This document shows, in pieces, positions 55,658 through 64,000 of a stretch of 64,000 nt of DNA (position 1 is its first letter; every line of letters starts with the position of its first letter). Source of the DNA: Planktothrix paucivesiculata PCC 9631 (GTDB lineage: Bacteria; Cyanobacteriota; Cyanobacteriia; Cyanobacteriales; Microcoleaceae). Location: positions 318,665 to 382,664 of the forward strand of contig NZ_LR735018.1 of NCBI RefSeq assembly GCF_900009265.2, read 5' to 3'. Made by a program: the position numbers and the translations under genes. The notes beneath the pieces were generated by a model that made no database searches, was not told the origin of the DNA, and worked only from the letters and a program-made list of their open reading frames with translations.

Positions 55658-56488
55658 TTAATCCTCATACCAACTGGCTCGCCAAGCGGTTTCTGCCTGG
55701 AGTACAGCCCTCTCGCGTAACTTTTTTTGATACTCCCGACGGATACCACTTAACTGTCCCGACAAATGGCGAAGTTGGTGGCGTCGCGTCATCACATTAG
55801 CATCCGCAAACTCAATTTCCCCCAAGCGCAGATGAATAGCCGTTAACTTGGTCATGATAGAGGTTTGGGAGTGATCATCATCCTCCGTCTCAATCATGAT
55901 CTGGAGCAAATTCGCTGGCCCAGCCACCATATCGCTAGAAGCCTCAGCCTTAGAAGCCACTTCCAGAATAGCTTCGGGTAGCTTTTTCGGTAATAGCCCA
56001 AAGCGTTGTAACAGCAAGTTGGCATCCTTAGATAGCAATTTCAACAGCCGCACAATTCCAATTTCAATCGCCTCTTGCCAAGCCAATAAATATTCGGGAG
56101 TTAAGGGTTGTGGAGTCCGAGAAACCTGTAACGCTTCCTCTGGCTGCTCCTCCCCCGGTTCCGAGGTAAAATCCTCCTCCTCTCCATCTTCAAGTTCAAA
56201 AGCAGCCAAAATTTGCAGGGACTCGCATAAATCCGTCTGCATTTGTCGGGCTAAATTTCTTAACCCTTGTTGTAATTTTTGTCGTTGCGAAACCGATAAC
56301 TCTAAAAATGCTTGAGGATAGGTTTGAGTACAGAGGTGATAACTGGCTAAAATCAACTGTTGACGCACCCCTTGCCCCAGGGCGACCAAATAGACCTCAT
56401 AGGCTTGATGAAACTCTTGGGCAATTTTAGCGATCGCCTCTTCCAAAGTAGCAATATCCTGATCAATCCGACTTATTGATCCAGTCAT
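55658..56488 (-). CDS. Conserved cyanobacterial protein of unknown function
   Basis: A 276-residue, largely helical soluble protein with an acidic linker (EDGEEEDFTSEPGEEQPEE) at about residues 98-117. I do not recognise a domain. The N-terminal helices (DQDIATLEEAIAKIAQEF) and the C-terminal RREYQKKLRERAVLQAE look like coiled coil. No signal peptide or membrane segment. It sits between recG and tsf on the same strand, a heptamer array lying just before its ATG. I think it is a genuine gene because of length and composition; its function is open. Confidence 0.7.
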   Translation of the reverse strand: MTGSISRIDQDIATLEEAIAKIAQEFHQAYEVYLVALGQGVRQQLILASYHLCTQTYPQAFLELSVSQRQKLQQGLRNLARQMQTDLCESLQILAAFELEDGEEEDFTSEPGEEQPEEALQVSRTPQPLTPEYLLAWQEAIEIGIVRLLKLLSKDANLLLQRFGLLPKKLPEAILEVASKAEASSDMVAGPANLLQIMIETEDDDHSQTSIMTKLTAIHLRLGEIEFADANVMTRRHQLRHLSGQLSGIRREYQKKLRERAVLQAETAWRASWYED

Positions 56489-56492
56489 AAAG

Positions 56493-56526
56493 GAATTACG
56501 AATTACGAATTACGAATTACGAATTA
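56493..56526. repeat. Heptamer tandem repeat (GAATTAC)
   Basis: Four adjoining GAATTAC units and a partial fifth lie between tsf and the unknown gene, directly before the latter's ATG. Confidence 0.9.
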
Positions 56527-56530
56527 ATAA

Positions 56531-56566
56531 ACTCCGATCATAATTAAATTTCTATTAGATCGGAGT
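56531..56566 (-). terminator. Terminator of the rpsB-tsf operon
   Basis: A 9-bp perfect stem (ACTCCGATC/GATCGGAGT) with an AT-rich loop lies about 30 bases past the tsf stop; TTTATTAATT follows on the minus strand. Confidence 0.7.
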
Positions 56567-56595
56567 CTTAACTGTCAATTAACTTCAGAAGTAAT

Positions 56596-57255
56596 CTAGG
56601 CTTTACCCATTTGTTCGGCCACTTCATCGGCAAAATTCTTTTCTTCTTTCTCCAACCCTTCGCCCAAAACAAAACGAGCAAAGCGACGAATTTTAATATT
56701 TTCGCCTAACAGAGCAATACTTTGTTTAACCAACTCCGCCACGGTAATCTCTTGATTCCGAATATAAGGTTGATCAACTAAAGATAGCTCTTGTAGACGC
56801 TTATCAATTCGTCCTTGAACAATTTTTTCTTTAATATTATCGGGCTTATTTCCTAAATCATCCCGCTTCATTTCAATCTCTTTTTCCTTAGCGGTAATGC
56901 TGGCGGGAATATCATCAATAGAAACATATTCCACATTCGGACAGGCGGCAATTTGCATGGCAATATTTTGGACTAAAGCCTTAAATTCCTCCCGACGCGC
57001 CACAAAGTCCGTTTCGCAGTTGACTTCCACCATCACCCCAACCCGTCCGCCAGTGTGAATATAACTTCCCACCAAGCCTTCGGTAGCGCTGCGAGATGTT
57101 TTTTTATCCGCAGAACTAATACCCTTTTGACGCAACCATTCAATAGACTTGGCAATATCTCCCTCGTTTTCAACCAGGGCTTTCTTGCAGTCCATCATCC
57201 CCGCGCCCGTTTTATCGCGCAGTTCTTTAACAAGTTTTGCTGAGATTTCCGCCAT
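56596..57255 (-). CDS. tsf: Translation elongation factor EF-Ts
   Basis: A 219-residue guanine-nucleotide exchange factor for EF-Tu. The N-terminal UBA-like region reads [20 protein letters not shown] and [10 protein letters not shown] is the EF-Tu-contacting core motif. Cyanobacterial EF-Ts is short like this one. It follows rpsB by about 165 bases containing a long hairpin, and both are on the minus strand as in most bacteria. Confidence 0.97.
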   Translation of the reverse strand: MAEISAKLVKELRDKTGAGMMDCKKALVENEGDIAKSIEWLRQKGISSADKKTSRSATEGLVGSYIHTGGRVGVMVEVNCETDFVARREEFKALVQNIAMQIAACPNVEYVSIDDIPASITAKEKEIEMKRDDLGNKPDNIKEKIVQGRIDKRLQELSLVDQPYIRNQEITVAELVKQSIALLGENIKIRRFARFVLGEGLEKEEKNFADEVAEQMGKA

Positions 57256-57349
57256 CTTTTCCTCAGATTTGTTTTATGTTTACCTATCGCCATTACTCAT
57301 CTGTTCACAAAAAGTATAACAAATGAATAAGAGCGTTTTCCCGAATTAA

Positions 57350-57409
57350 TCTCCCAGGAGTCCCGAGGGGATTATTCAGCTTCAAGCCGCCCCAAAAAGA
57401 CTCCTGAGA
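57350..57409 (-). other. Long hairpin between rpsB and tsf
   Basis: TCTCAGGAGTC (57399-57409) pairs with GACTCCTGGGAGA (57350-57362), with further GGGG/CCCC pairing inside. No T run follows, so it is more likely an RNA-processing or stability element than a full terminator. Confidence 0.6.
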
Positions 57410-57422
57410 ACTATTTTAGGTT

Positions 57423-58214
57423 TTATCCTTCTGACTCGGAATCAGAATCTAAATCGCCGATATCTTCAACTTCTTCTTCATCTTCTTCATACTCGGCGAA
57501 TTCATATTCATCGTCAGCGGCTTCTGCACCTTGACCATGACGTCCTTCATAAATTGCATCGGCTAACTTACCGACAATCAACTTAATTGAACGAATAGCA
57601 TCATCATTAGCCGGAATATGAATATCTGCCAAATCAGGATCACAATTAGTATCTAATAAAGACACAATTGGAATATCTAATTTCCGACATTCCATGACGG
57701 CGTTATATTCCCGGCGTTGGTCAACTAAAATCACCACATCAGGAACACGGCGCATCGCTTTAATTCCGCCTAAATACTTCCGTAATTTCGTCAATTCTCG
57801 ACGTAAAACCGAAGCTTCTTTTTTAGGAAGATAATCAAAATAACCACTAGACTCGCGGTCTTCCAAAGTTTTCAGACGGTCAACCCGGGTTTTAATTGTC
57901 GCCCAGTTGGTCAGCATTCCCCCCAACCAACGTTGGTTGACATAATATCCCCCGCAACGGGCGGCCTCACTGGCGATAATTCCAGCGGCTTGACGTTTAG
58001 TTCCAACAAACAGAAACTTTTTCCCATCTTCAGAGGAACTTCTGACATAATCATAGGCCTCCTCCATTAGTTCTGCGGTTTGAACTAAATCGATAATATG
58101 AACCCCGTTACGCTCCGTGTAGATATAGGGAGACATTTTTGGATTCCAACGGCGGGTCTGATGTCCAAAGTGAACTCCAGACTCCAGCATTTCTGCCAAA
58201 CTAATAACGCCCAT
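57423..58214 (-). CDS. rpsB: 30S ribosomal protein S2
   Basis: A 263-residue S2 protein of the small ribosomal subunit. [15 protein letters not shown] and [13 protein letters not shown], then [11 protein letters not shown] and [13 protein letters not shown], are the family signatures. It has an acidic C-terminal tail of about 35 residues ([18 protein letters not shown]), a common cyanobacterial extension. The ATG follows AGGAG, and the upstream leader can fold into a pseudoknot. Confidence 0.97.
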   Translation of the reverse strand: MGVISLAEMLESGVHFGHQTRRWNPKMSPYIYTERNGVHIIDLVQTAELMEEAYDYVRSSSEDGKKFLFVGTKRQAAGIIASEAARCGGYYVNQRWLGGMLTNWATIKTRVDRLKTLEDRESSGYFDYLPKKEASVLRRELTKLRKYLGGIKAMRRVPDVVILVDQRREYNAVMECRKLDIPIVSLLDTNCDPDLADIHIPANDDAIRSIKLIVGKLADAIYEGRHGQGAEAADDEYEFAEYEEDEEEVEDIGDLDSDSESEG

Positions 58215-58230
58215 TCTTTATAACTCCTAT

Positions 58231-58302
58231 ATTCGGGTTAATCCTCCATCCAGGCGTATCAGCTAAGGGTTTTAACCCTAGAAACACCCGAATCCCTGGA
58301 TG
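58231..58302 (-). promoter_or_regulatory. rpsB leader pseudoknot
   Basis: On the minus strand, in order: CATCCAGG (58302-58295), ATTCGGGT (58293-58286), a hairpin CTAGGGT/ACCCTTAG (58281-58263), CCTGGATG (58254-58247, pairs with the first), ACCCGAAT (58238-58231, pairs with the second). The two pairings cross, forming an H-type pseudoknot whose last strand ends about 10 bases before the AGGAG ribosome site. S2 represses its own mRNA in other bacteria through a leader structure, so this is a likely autoregulatory element. Confidence 0.65.
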
Positions 58303-58325
58303 TGTGATTTTTAGACAACCTTTCC

Positions 58326-58352
58326 ACTATACCACGTCTTGCGAATTCTCAA
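58326..58352 (-). promoter_or_regulatory. Putative rpsB promoter
   Basis: TTGAGA (58352-58347) and TATAGT (58331-58326) with a 15-base spacer lie upstream of the leader. The short spacer makes it moderate. The divergent methyltransferase gene starts at 58428. Confidence 0.45.
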
Positions 58353-58427
58353 TCCCAGAATCAAAAGATCATCAGTAGGGCGTCAAGTTTTCCGTTATCG
58401 TATGAGTGTATAAGTGGAATAACACAA

Positions 58428-59132
58428 ATGACTGAGCAGACAATTGATTACACTTCAGATTATTTTCAGAGCGAGGCTTTTGACACCGATTATCAGACCC
58501 TAGCTTTGTATATTGTGGAGATTTATCATCCAAAAACCGTGGCAGAATTGGGTTGTGGCCCTGGTCATCTGAGTCGAGAACTGGCAAAATTAGGGGTAAA
58601 AGTAACATCGGTTGATGGTTATTCTCAACCAGATTTTACAGGATTATCCGTAGAATTTTATCCCTTAAACTTAAATGATCCTACCGCGATCGCTAACTTT
58701 TTCCAAGACAAACAGTTTGATCTCGCTATATCCTTAGAGGTAGCCGAACACTTACAACCGGAAAGTTCACCTACTATTATAAATTGGCTGACTAAAGTTG
58801 CACCAGTGGTGATATTTTCTGCCGCCGTTCCGGGTCAAGATGGACATGGACATATTAATTTACACCCCCGTGATTATTGGCACAACTTATTAACTAAATC
58901 TAACTTTTTGATTAGCGATCGCATTCGCGAAAAGTTACGTAATCATCCTAGTGTTGCCCCCTGGTATCGCTACAATGTCTTAGATTATGTTCATGCTAAT
59001 CACCCACAAGTTCCCCAACCAAACGAAGTTATTACTCGCTTAATTGCCTCTGAATCTGCCGCAGCTACGGCCTATTATGAAGAAGCAACTAAGCTTTATT
59101 TACTAGAACAAAAAACCGGAATTTGTAACTAA
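58428..59132 (+). CDS. Class I SAM-dependent methyltransferase
   Basis: A 234-residue methyltransferase. Motif I VAELGCGPGHLSRELAKLG (residues 37-55) binds S-adenosylmethionine; FDLAISLEVAEHL is motif II. The AAVPGQDGHGHINLHPRDYW block resembles small methyltransferases found near sugar-modifying genes. The acceptor is not known. It converges on the sugar-binding protein gene with a 4-base gap and is divergent from rpsB. Confidence 0.8.
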   Translation: MTEQTIDYTSDYFQSEAFDTDYQTLALYIVEIYHPKTVAELGCGPGHLSRELAKLGVKVTSVDGYSQPDFTGLSVEFYPLNLNDPTAIANFFQDKQFDLAISLEVAEHLQPESSPTIINWLTKVAPVVIFSAAVPGQDGHGHINLHPRDYWHNLLTKSNFLISDRIREKLRNHPSVAPWYRYNVLDYVHANHPQVPQPNEVITRLIASESAAATAYYEEATKLYLLEQKTGICN

Positions 59133-59136
59133 TTAA

Positions 59137-60426
59137 TTAATTACTTTTCCAAATTAGTTCTAAACGGGCTTGAGCTTCTTTAAGTGCTTGTTCCGCAGAA
59201 GATTGACCGAGTAATGTGGACTCAATGGCTCGACCCAGACTATCAGATAAACGATTATATCCCGCAATAATGGGTCGAGCGCGAGCCACAGGCATTTGGT
59301 CTACAAACACTTTTAACCAAGGTTTGGAATTGAGAAATTGTTGATAAGCCTGACTTTGAACAGAATTAATATTAACAGGTAAAAAACCCGTACCTATAGC
59401 CCATTCTGTTTGAAATTCCTCACTAATCACAAATTCTAAAAACTTTAGTGCGGCCTGCTCTCGTTCGGGCTGAGTCTTCATCACATAAAGATTTCCCCCC
59501 CCAATTACCGTCGCTTTCTCAACATTAGCAGGCATAGGAAAGATTTGATAATCCACGTTAGATTTAGTAATATAAGTCCAAGGGCCAGTGATTTGCATTG
59601 CCACACGACCAGCCAGAAAATTATCCTCCTCATAACCCCGTTCTGGACTAGAAAGAATCGCTGAACCATCTTTCATTAAGTCTTCCCAGAATTTTAAAGC
59701 AGTAATCGCTCCGGGATTAGTTAAATTTGGATAACCATTAGTTACTATTTCACCAGCCGCACTTAATAAAAATGGAAACCAACTAAAAACAGTCCATTCT
59801 CCCTTACCTAAAGGCAGTAATATTCCATGTTGTTCGGGTAGTTGATCACCATTTTTATCTATAGTCAATTTTTTAGCAACTTGGCGTAATTCTTCCCAAG
59901 TTTTCGGGGTTTCTTTGATGCCCGCAGCTTCAAACAGTGTGGGACGATAAAAAATAGCTAAATTACTGGTAGAAAGGGGAATTGACCACAAGTGACCATC
60001 TAATTTTAATTCCTCTAATGTGTTAGGAATAATTTCAGCTTTCCCCGGTAATTGGTCAAACCATTCTTCTAGGGGAACAATTGCCCCTAGTTCTACAAAC
60101 TGACCCGTAAGTTGAGGATAAAATGACAGAATATCCGGCGAGGCATTACCCACAACTGCTGTTAATACTTTCGGTAATCCTTCTGCATAAATAGATTCTA
60201 CTTGAATATTACTATATTTTTGATTGAATTTTTCCACCAATCTTTCAAAAACATCACGGTTGACCGGAGGATTAATTGATTGCCATAAGGTCAGATGAAT
60301 GACGTTATTATCCTGGGGTAATGTAGTCTGACAACTCGATAATAATACTAGAGATAAACTCAGGAAAATTCTGACAATGGGGTAAAAACAACTTCTAATC
60401 TTCGAGAAAAAAATATTAATTTTCAT
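59137..60426 (-). CDS. ABC sugar transporter substrate-binding lipoprotein
   Basis: A 429-residue extracytoplasmic binding protein (family 1). The signal peptide ends in the lipobox LVLLSSC (Cys at about 32), so it is a lipoprotein. The two-lobe fold has TLWQSINPPVNRDVFERL, GNASPDILSFYPQ, LDGHLWSIPLSTSNLAIFY and the C-terminal FLPVNINSVQS. Such proteins deliver sugars or oligosaccharides to an ABC permease; no permease genes are adjacent. Confidence 0.85.
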   Translation of the reverse strand: MKINIFFSKIRSCFYPIVRIFLSLSLVLLSSCQTTLPQDNNVIHLTLWQSINPPVNRDVFERLVEKFNQKYSNIQVESIYAEGLPKVLTAVVGNASPDILSFYPQLTGQFVELGAIVPLEEWFDQLPGKAEIIPNTLEELKLDGHLWSIPLSTSNLAIFYRPTLFEAAGIKETPKTWEELRQVAKKLTIDKNGDQLPEQHGILLPLGKGEWTVFSWFPFLLSAAGEIVTNGYPNLTNPGAITALKFWEDLMKDGSAILSSPERGYEEDNFLAGRVAMQITGPWTYITKSNVDYQIFPMPANVEKATVIGGGNLYVMKTQPEREQAALKFLEFVISEEFQTEWAIGTGFLPVNINSVQSQAYQQFLNSKPWLKVFVDQMPVARARPIIAGYNRLSDSLGRAIESTLLGQSSAEQALKEAQARLELIWKSN

Positions 60427-60441
60427 ACGACTTATTTAAGC

Positions 60442-61098
60442 TCATAAAGAAATATTCTCTAAAACACTTTTAGTAATACTTGTTTCTGCTCTTGTGTAAA
60501 TATAGGTTCTCGGGTCAGTTAAGTTGTGAGTTTTGAATCGTTTTTCTGCTCGTTGCCAAAAATCTGTATCTTCACCATAAGCAATATTATCAAATCCTTT
60601 TAATTCAAAAAATACTTTACGTTTCCCAAAAAATGTCGGCCCCAAAACACATTCTTTTAAATTAATGGTTTTTCCAGCTTGATAATAATCAGCTACTATA
60701 ATATCTTCGTCAGAAAAGAATCCACCTTGTAGTAAATCCATTTCAGGATGAGATTTTAGATAGTTAAAACGAGATTCTATATGATTAGGGGCATAGGTAT
60801 CATCACTATCTAAAAACGTGATATAGGAACTAAAGGAGGCTTGGATACCGACATTTTTAGAGTAGGCTAATTTGCGATTTTTATGTTTCAAATAACGGAT
60901 ATTTTGAGTGTTTTGTAAATAGGGATTAACTATTTCAAAAGTCTGATCATTACTGCCATCATCAACCACTAACAATTCCCAATTTTTAAAAGTTTGATTA
61001 ATAACACTATCAATACATTGACGTAAATATTTGGCTCGATTGTATGTACATAAAATGATGCTAACTTCGGGTTGGATATCAAAATTAATCGGACTCAT
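60442..61098 (-). CDS. GT2-family glycosyltransferase
   Basis: A 218-residue GT-A enzyme with the classical pattern VSIILCTYNRAKYLRQCIDS, LLVVDDGSNDQT and FLDSDDTY (metal-binding). GEDTDFWQRA is the acceptor-side motif. It is small, with no C-terminal extension. It lies between the sugar-binding protein and a methyltransferase gene on the same strand; the trio may be a small glycan-modifying unit. Confidence 0.85.
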   Translation of the reverse strand: MSPINFDIQPEVSIILCTYNRAKYLRQCIDSVINQTFKNWELLVVDDGSNDQTFEIVNPYLQNTQNIRYLKHKNRKLAYSKNVGIQASFSSYITFLDSDDTYAPNHIESRFNYLKSHPEMDLLQGGFFSDEDIIVADYYQAGKTINLKECVLGPTFFGKRKVFFELKGFDNIAYGEDTDFWQRAEKRFKTHNLTDPRTYIYTRAETSITKSVLENISL

Positions 61099-61130
61099 GG
61101 CAATTTATAAAGAGCTATAAAGAGTGAATT

Positions 61131-62237
61131 TTATTTCTGGGCTACGATACAAGTAGCTACGGGATAATCTGGATGATATGCGTCTAGTTCTGCGGTTGTT
61201 AGTTCTTCAGTGGCGATGCCATGATAACTAGCAATAACAGTCATAGGATTACCATAAATATAGAGCTTTTGGTTAGAGAAATTTCTAAACATCCAAGCAA
61301 AAGCATCGGGTAAAGGTCGCCAATAGTCCATGGGTGTAGCATGGAGTCTGATAGCACTAGGAACCATGGCAAAACATTTACCCCCGGGTTTTAACCAAGT
61401 ATAAATATTTTCTACCACTTGCCAAGGTGCATAACAGTGTTCGAGAACATTAAAAATTACGATTGAATCAAAGGATTCCGGTTTAATTATAGATGTATCG
61501 TGAGCATCACCCACTATATCTATTCCCAAACCGGGTTCTATATTCATAATTTGATAGGATGTGCCAGGATTGACTTCATAGAAATCCTTATCTTTTGGTA
61601 TGCCTCCTATTTCTAGGATATTACCATAAATTTGGGTTTGAATTTCTTTTAAATATTGGCTGAGATAGTATCTATCTACGGGTGTACCTCTAGTTAAACC
61701 AAATGCTTGACAAATAGGAACAGTCTTTTTTAAATCTCCCCAATTTATGGAATTTGTAGCCGGAGATAGCAACCCCAGTTGTTCTAAATATTCTACTGAA
61801 TTACGGAATTGTTCTAGGGTATTAATAGATTGTAAATCATCTTTTAATGGATAGTTAAAAAATAATTGTGTCAGAACTTGGTAACTTTTTTGACTGATAT
61901 CACCCAGTTCAAATAACATTTCCTTTTCAATAAAGCTGCGAAATCCTTTACCAAAAATTGTAATTTTTCCATCGGCTAAAAATACTATGGCATTTTCCAG
62001 CAGATGTTGATATTGCTCTAGCTCCTCCGTCAGTTTCTCTAGGACTAAAGCTGATTTAATTTGTTCAAAGATTAGGTAAGCTGTTTCTAAAGAATGTTCG
62101 TGAACAAATATTTCTAATATTGTTAACCAAGATTTAGCCGTAATAATTTCTGCTGTGCGTTGACTCCAAGCAAAAATAGCATACAGTTGGGAATCTTCAA
62201 TTTTTAAGAAAGCATTACTTACATAAGTCTTAGTCAT
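61131..62237 (-). CDS. Two-part methyltransferase of unknown target
   Basis: A 368-residue protein. The first 200 residues are helical without a known motif. The C-terminal part has a SAM-binding pattern (GNILEIGGIPKDK) and the FDSIVIFNVLEHCYAPW and WLKPGGKCFAMVPS motifs of class I methyltransferases. MDYWRPLPDAFAWMF follows. The glycine-rich loop is less canonical than in the enzyme at 58.4 kb. The acceptor could be a sugar; this is from context. Confidence 0.7.
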   Translation of the reverse strand: MTKTYVSNAFLKIEDSQLYAIFAWSQRTAEIITAKSWLTILEIFVHEHSLETAYLIFEQIKSALVLEKLTEELEQYQHLLENAIVFLADGKITIFGKGFRSFIEKEMLFELGDISQKSYQVLTQLFFNYPLKDDLQSINTLEQFRNSVEYLEQLGLLSPATNSINWGDLKKTVPICQAFGLTRGTPVDRYYLSQYLKEIQTQIYGNILEIGGIPKDKDFYEVNPGTSYQIMNIEPGLGIDIVGDAHDTSIIKPESFDSIVIFNVLEHCYAPWQVVENIYTWLKPGGKCFAMVPSAIRLHATPMDYWRPLPDAFAWMFRNFSNQKLYIYGNPMTVIASYHGIATEELTTAELDAYHPDYPVATCIVAQK

Positions 62238-62297
62238 AGAATTTTTTCATATTTTTAAAAGTCAACTGCGACAAATTCGCAACCAAAAATGAAGTTA

Positions 62298-63185
62298 TCA
62301 CGCTAAAGTAATCCTGTCAAGTTCATCAAGAATAGTGCTATCTAAATCTATATCAAATTTTCTGGCAAAATGGCATGATGAGGAGAGAAGATTAGGCAAA
62401 TCTGCCATTACCATTGTTTTAGGATGAGCGCCTTGTGTTGACCAGTCTACATAGCGGTAATCATCATTTTTTAAGTTTATGTGGGGTGCATTAGCCAGAA
62501 TCGTTTGAAAATACGATTCATCTGCAAACATTCGACGACGATAGTGTGATGTTAAAGCATTTTTTTGATAGTGGAACTTAATAATATATTCTGCTGCTCG
62601 TTGATTAGCAGAAAACCATTGACTTCCAGAAAAGCAGCGAAGTTTCTCGGAAAATGGAAGAAAGGGTTTAGTTAATAATGGATGTTCCAAACGAATTGTC
62701 AGATTATTTAAAAAGGGAACTGAAAATAATTCATAACTACAGTATCGCTGATAAGCTAATATTTGCCAAATCACACTCATTTTTACATTTTGTTTATAAA
62801 CTTTATAGATAATTTCTTCATGGTGTATGTAAGCATCATATCGATTTGAGGTGATGTCTCCTAATATTTGTTTGGCAGTTTTAATCGGATAATCTGAACC
62901 ACTCAGCACTATAAACCAATCGGGGGAATTTGCAGACTCATACATTAGTTTAATTGCTTGTATGGTAGCTTCTACTATGGAGAAATCACCCCAGGCGGTT
63001 TCTATATGGGGACGGACAAAGGAGATATTTTTGGGTAAGTTATCTACAGACAAGTCACATTTAGAAAAATCATGATGGCAAACAATAGTTGGATAATTGA
63101 ACATTCTGTTTAAATGATCTATTAGCCTGTAAATTTGCTCTGGGTTTTTGTGGGTAATTAAAATAAAACCTATGGATGATGACAT
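62298..63185 (-). CDS. Core-2/I-branching (GT14, Branch) family glycosyltransferase
   Basis: A 295-residue protein resembling the Branch family, whose animal members add beta-1,6-GlcNAc or xylose. The opening SIGFILITHKNPEQIYRLID, the RPHIETAWGDFSIVEATI block and DWFIVLSGSDYPIK are distinctive. FSGSQWFSANQRAAEYI and the late FADESYFQTIL motif (likely catalytic Glu) also fit. Bacterial members act in capsule or glycoprotein synthesis. The start ATG is 63185. Confidence 0.75.
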   Translation of the reverse strand: MSSSIGFILITHKNPEQIYRLIDHLNRMFNYPTIVCHHDFSKCDLSVDNLPKNISFVRPHIETAWGDFSIVEATIQAIKLMYESANSPDWFIVLSGSDYPIKTAKQILGDITSNRYDAYIHHEEIIYKVYKQNVKMSVIWQILAYQRYCSYELFSVPFLNNLTIRLEHPLLTKPFLPFSEKLRCFSGSQWFSANQRAAEYIIKFHYQKNALTSHYRRRMFADESYFQTILANAPHINLKNDDYRYVDWSTQGAHPKTMVMADLPNLLSSSCHFARKFDIDLDSTILDELDRITLA

Positions 63186-63261
63186 TTAGATAAATTAGTT
63201 TATTTAATACTTGCTTAATTCGGAAAGTGACAGAAGCTCGATCAATTTAAGTCCTCCATAA

Positions 63262-63927
63262 TCAAGGATGAATTTGTTTTAGAATTACCCGCAGACGATC
63301 ATAATCATCTTTTAATAAAATACTCAGGGTTCGTCCCGCTTCTACTAACCAAGCTCTATCTAAGGTTTTAAACTTATAAACTTCTCGAATTGCCGCGGCT
63401 ACCAAAGAATCAACCGGAGCATTACCGACATCTAATAAAGTTCTTAAAAAATCTAATTCCTGACTAAAACCAACAATTTCATCCGGTTCGCATTCATAAA
63501 CCGCCTGATGAATTTGAGGGGGACGGGGCGGAATATATTGATAAATTTTGCCCCGTTGCGGTGAAGAATTATTTTCCTCAGTCATCAACTCAAATCCTAC
63601 AATTGCCACCCGAAATTCCGTTTTTAACATGGCAAAAATTTGGGGTTGCTGTTCTCGCAATTCGTCTAAACTTAATCCTAGTGCCCTCGCGCGATGTACT
63701 GAATCAATTGGGCAAGTTGTGGCATGATAAACCACCCCATAAACCTTATTTCCCGACTCCTCATCCCTCGATTTCACCCAACTACCAAAGGCAGGCATCA
63801 CCGGAAAACTCAAATCCTCCGGTTCCAAACATTGGGCTAAATATTCCGTTGTCGCCGTTTCAATTACCTCACCAATATGTTGTTGAGAACGAGCAGAAGT
63901 TGAGAATGTGGGAAAGGGGAGACGCAT
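63262..63927 (-). CDS. HAS-barrel-like conserved cyanobacterial protein
   Basis: A 221-residue protein. The N-terminal 120 residues (GEVIETATTEYLAQCL, FGSWVKSRDEESGNKVYGVVYH) look like the HAS-barrel domain seen next to HerA-type ATPases. The C-terminal part is helical. No membrane segment. Its cellular role is not known. I start it at ATG 63927 (MRLPFPTF); the longer frame upstream only translates the G-rich minisatellite. Confidence 0.6.
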   Translation of the reverse strand: MRLPFPTFSTSARSQQHIGEVIETATTEYLAQCLEPEDLSFPVMPAFGSWVKSRDEESGNKVYGVVYHATTCPIDSVHRARALGLSLDELREQQPQIFAMLKTEFRVAIVGFELMTEENNSSPQRGKIYQYIPPRPPQIHQAVYECEPDEIVGFSQELDFLRTLLDVGNAPVDSLVAAAIREVYKFKTLDRAWLVEAGRTLSILLKDDYDRLRVILKQIHP

Positions 63928-63940
63928 AAGAGAGGGGAGG

Positions 63941-63987
63941 GGAGCAGGGGGAGCAGGGGAGGCAGGGGGAGCAGGGGAGGCAGGGGG
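63941..63987. repeat. 9-bp G-rich minisatellite
   Basis: Five units of GGAGCAGGG/GAGGCAGGG in a row (63941-63985) lie just upstream of the HAS-barrel-like gene's ATG. Such GGAGCAGGG arrays occur in gaps of other cyanobacteria. Confidence 0.9.
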
Positions 63988-64000
63988 CACTTCGAAGATG

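Overview
The window looks like cyanobacterial chromosome. The octamer GCGATCGC (HIP1) recurs throughout, heptanucleotide tandem repeats of the kind known from cyanobacteria sit in the gaps, and the gene set includes heme oxygenase for bilin synthesis, a CrtD-type carotenoid desaturase, LL-diaminopimelate aminotransferase, a class I fructose-1,6-bisphosphatase and an AMIN-domain envelope protein. The style suggests a filamentous, non-heterocystous Oscillatoriales or Planktothrix-like organism. That genus-level guess is inference. I saw no tRNA, rRNA, CRISPR array or intact insertion sequence.

Layout. 1-3.8 kb: the end of a two-partner-secretion (FhaC/ShlB) outer-membrane transporter, then a three-PAS histidine kinase. 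3.9-7.0 kb: a small accessory island. It holds an antitoxin with a decayed PIN toxin, a HEAT-like/Mrr-type nuclease, and an intact antitoxin/PIN pair. The nuclease and the intact pair are each bracketed by copies of one 39-bp direct repeat. 7-20 kb: mostly housekeeping genes (dapL, a PAP/fibrillin-like gene, an MFS exporter, recO, deoC, a C5 DNA methyltransferase, a degenerate dihydroorotase, a double histidine phosphatase, a CAAX protease, a shortened Uma2 gene, crtD).

20.4-40.2 kb: a large exopolysaccharide locus. It encodes glycosyltransferases of GT4 and GT2 type, a Wzc-like chain-length/tyrosine kinase protein, a Wzx-like flippase, two tandemly duplicated Wzy/ligase-like polymerases, an acyltransferase, a DegT aminotransferase and a GH74-like glycosidase. 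Together these would build, flip, polymerise and possibly trim a surface polysaccharide. 40.3-44.6 kb: a 1436-residue UvrD-like helicase. 44.8-49.0 kb: rhodanese, desaturase, fbp and AMIN protein. 49.0-50.9 kb: a restriction-modification pair (beta-class methyltransferase and ApaLI-like endonuclease).

51-58.2 kb: ho1, surE, recG, a conserved unknown gene, and the rpsB-tsf translation operon. The rpsB leader can fold into a pseudoknot. The recG upstream gap carries two tandem promoter-plus-hairpin units that look like small RNA genes. 58.4-64 kb: two methyltransferases, an ABC sugar-binding lipoprotein, a GT2 and a GT14/Branch-type glycosyltransferase, and a HAS-barrel-like protein next to a 9-bp minisatellite.

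Strongest points for follow-up: the repeat-bracketed defence/toxin cassettes, the tandem sRNA-like units at 55.35-55.65 kb, the rpsB leader pseudoknot, the large helicase fusion, the recent wzy duplication, and the dihydroorotase that has lost its metal ligands.
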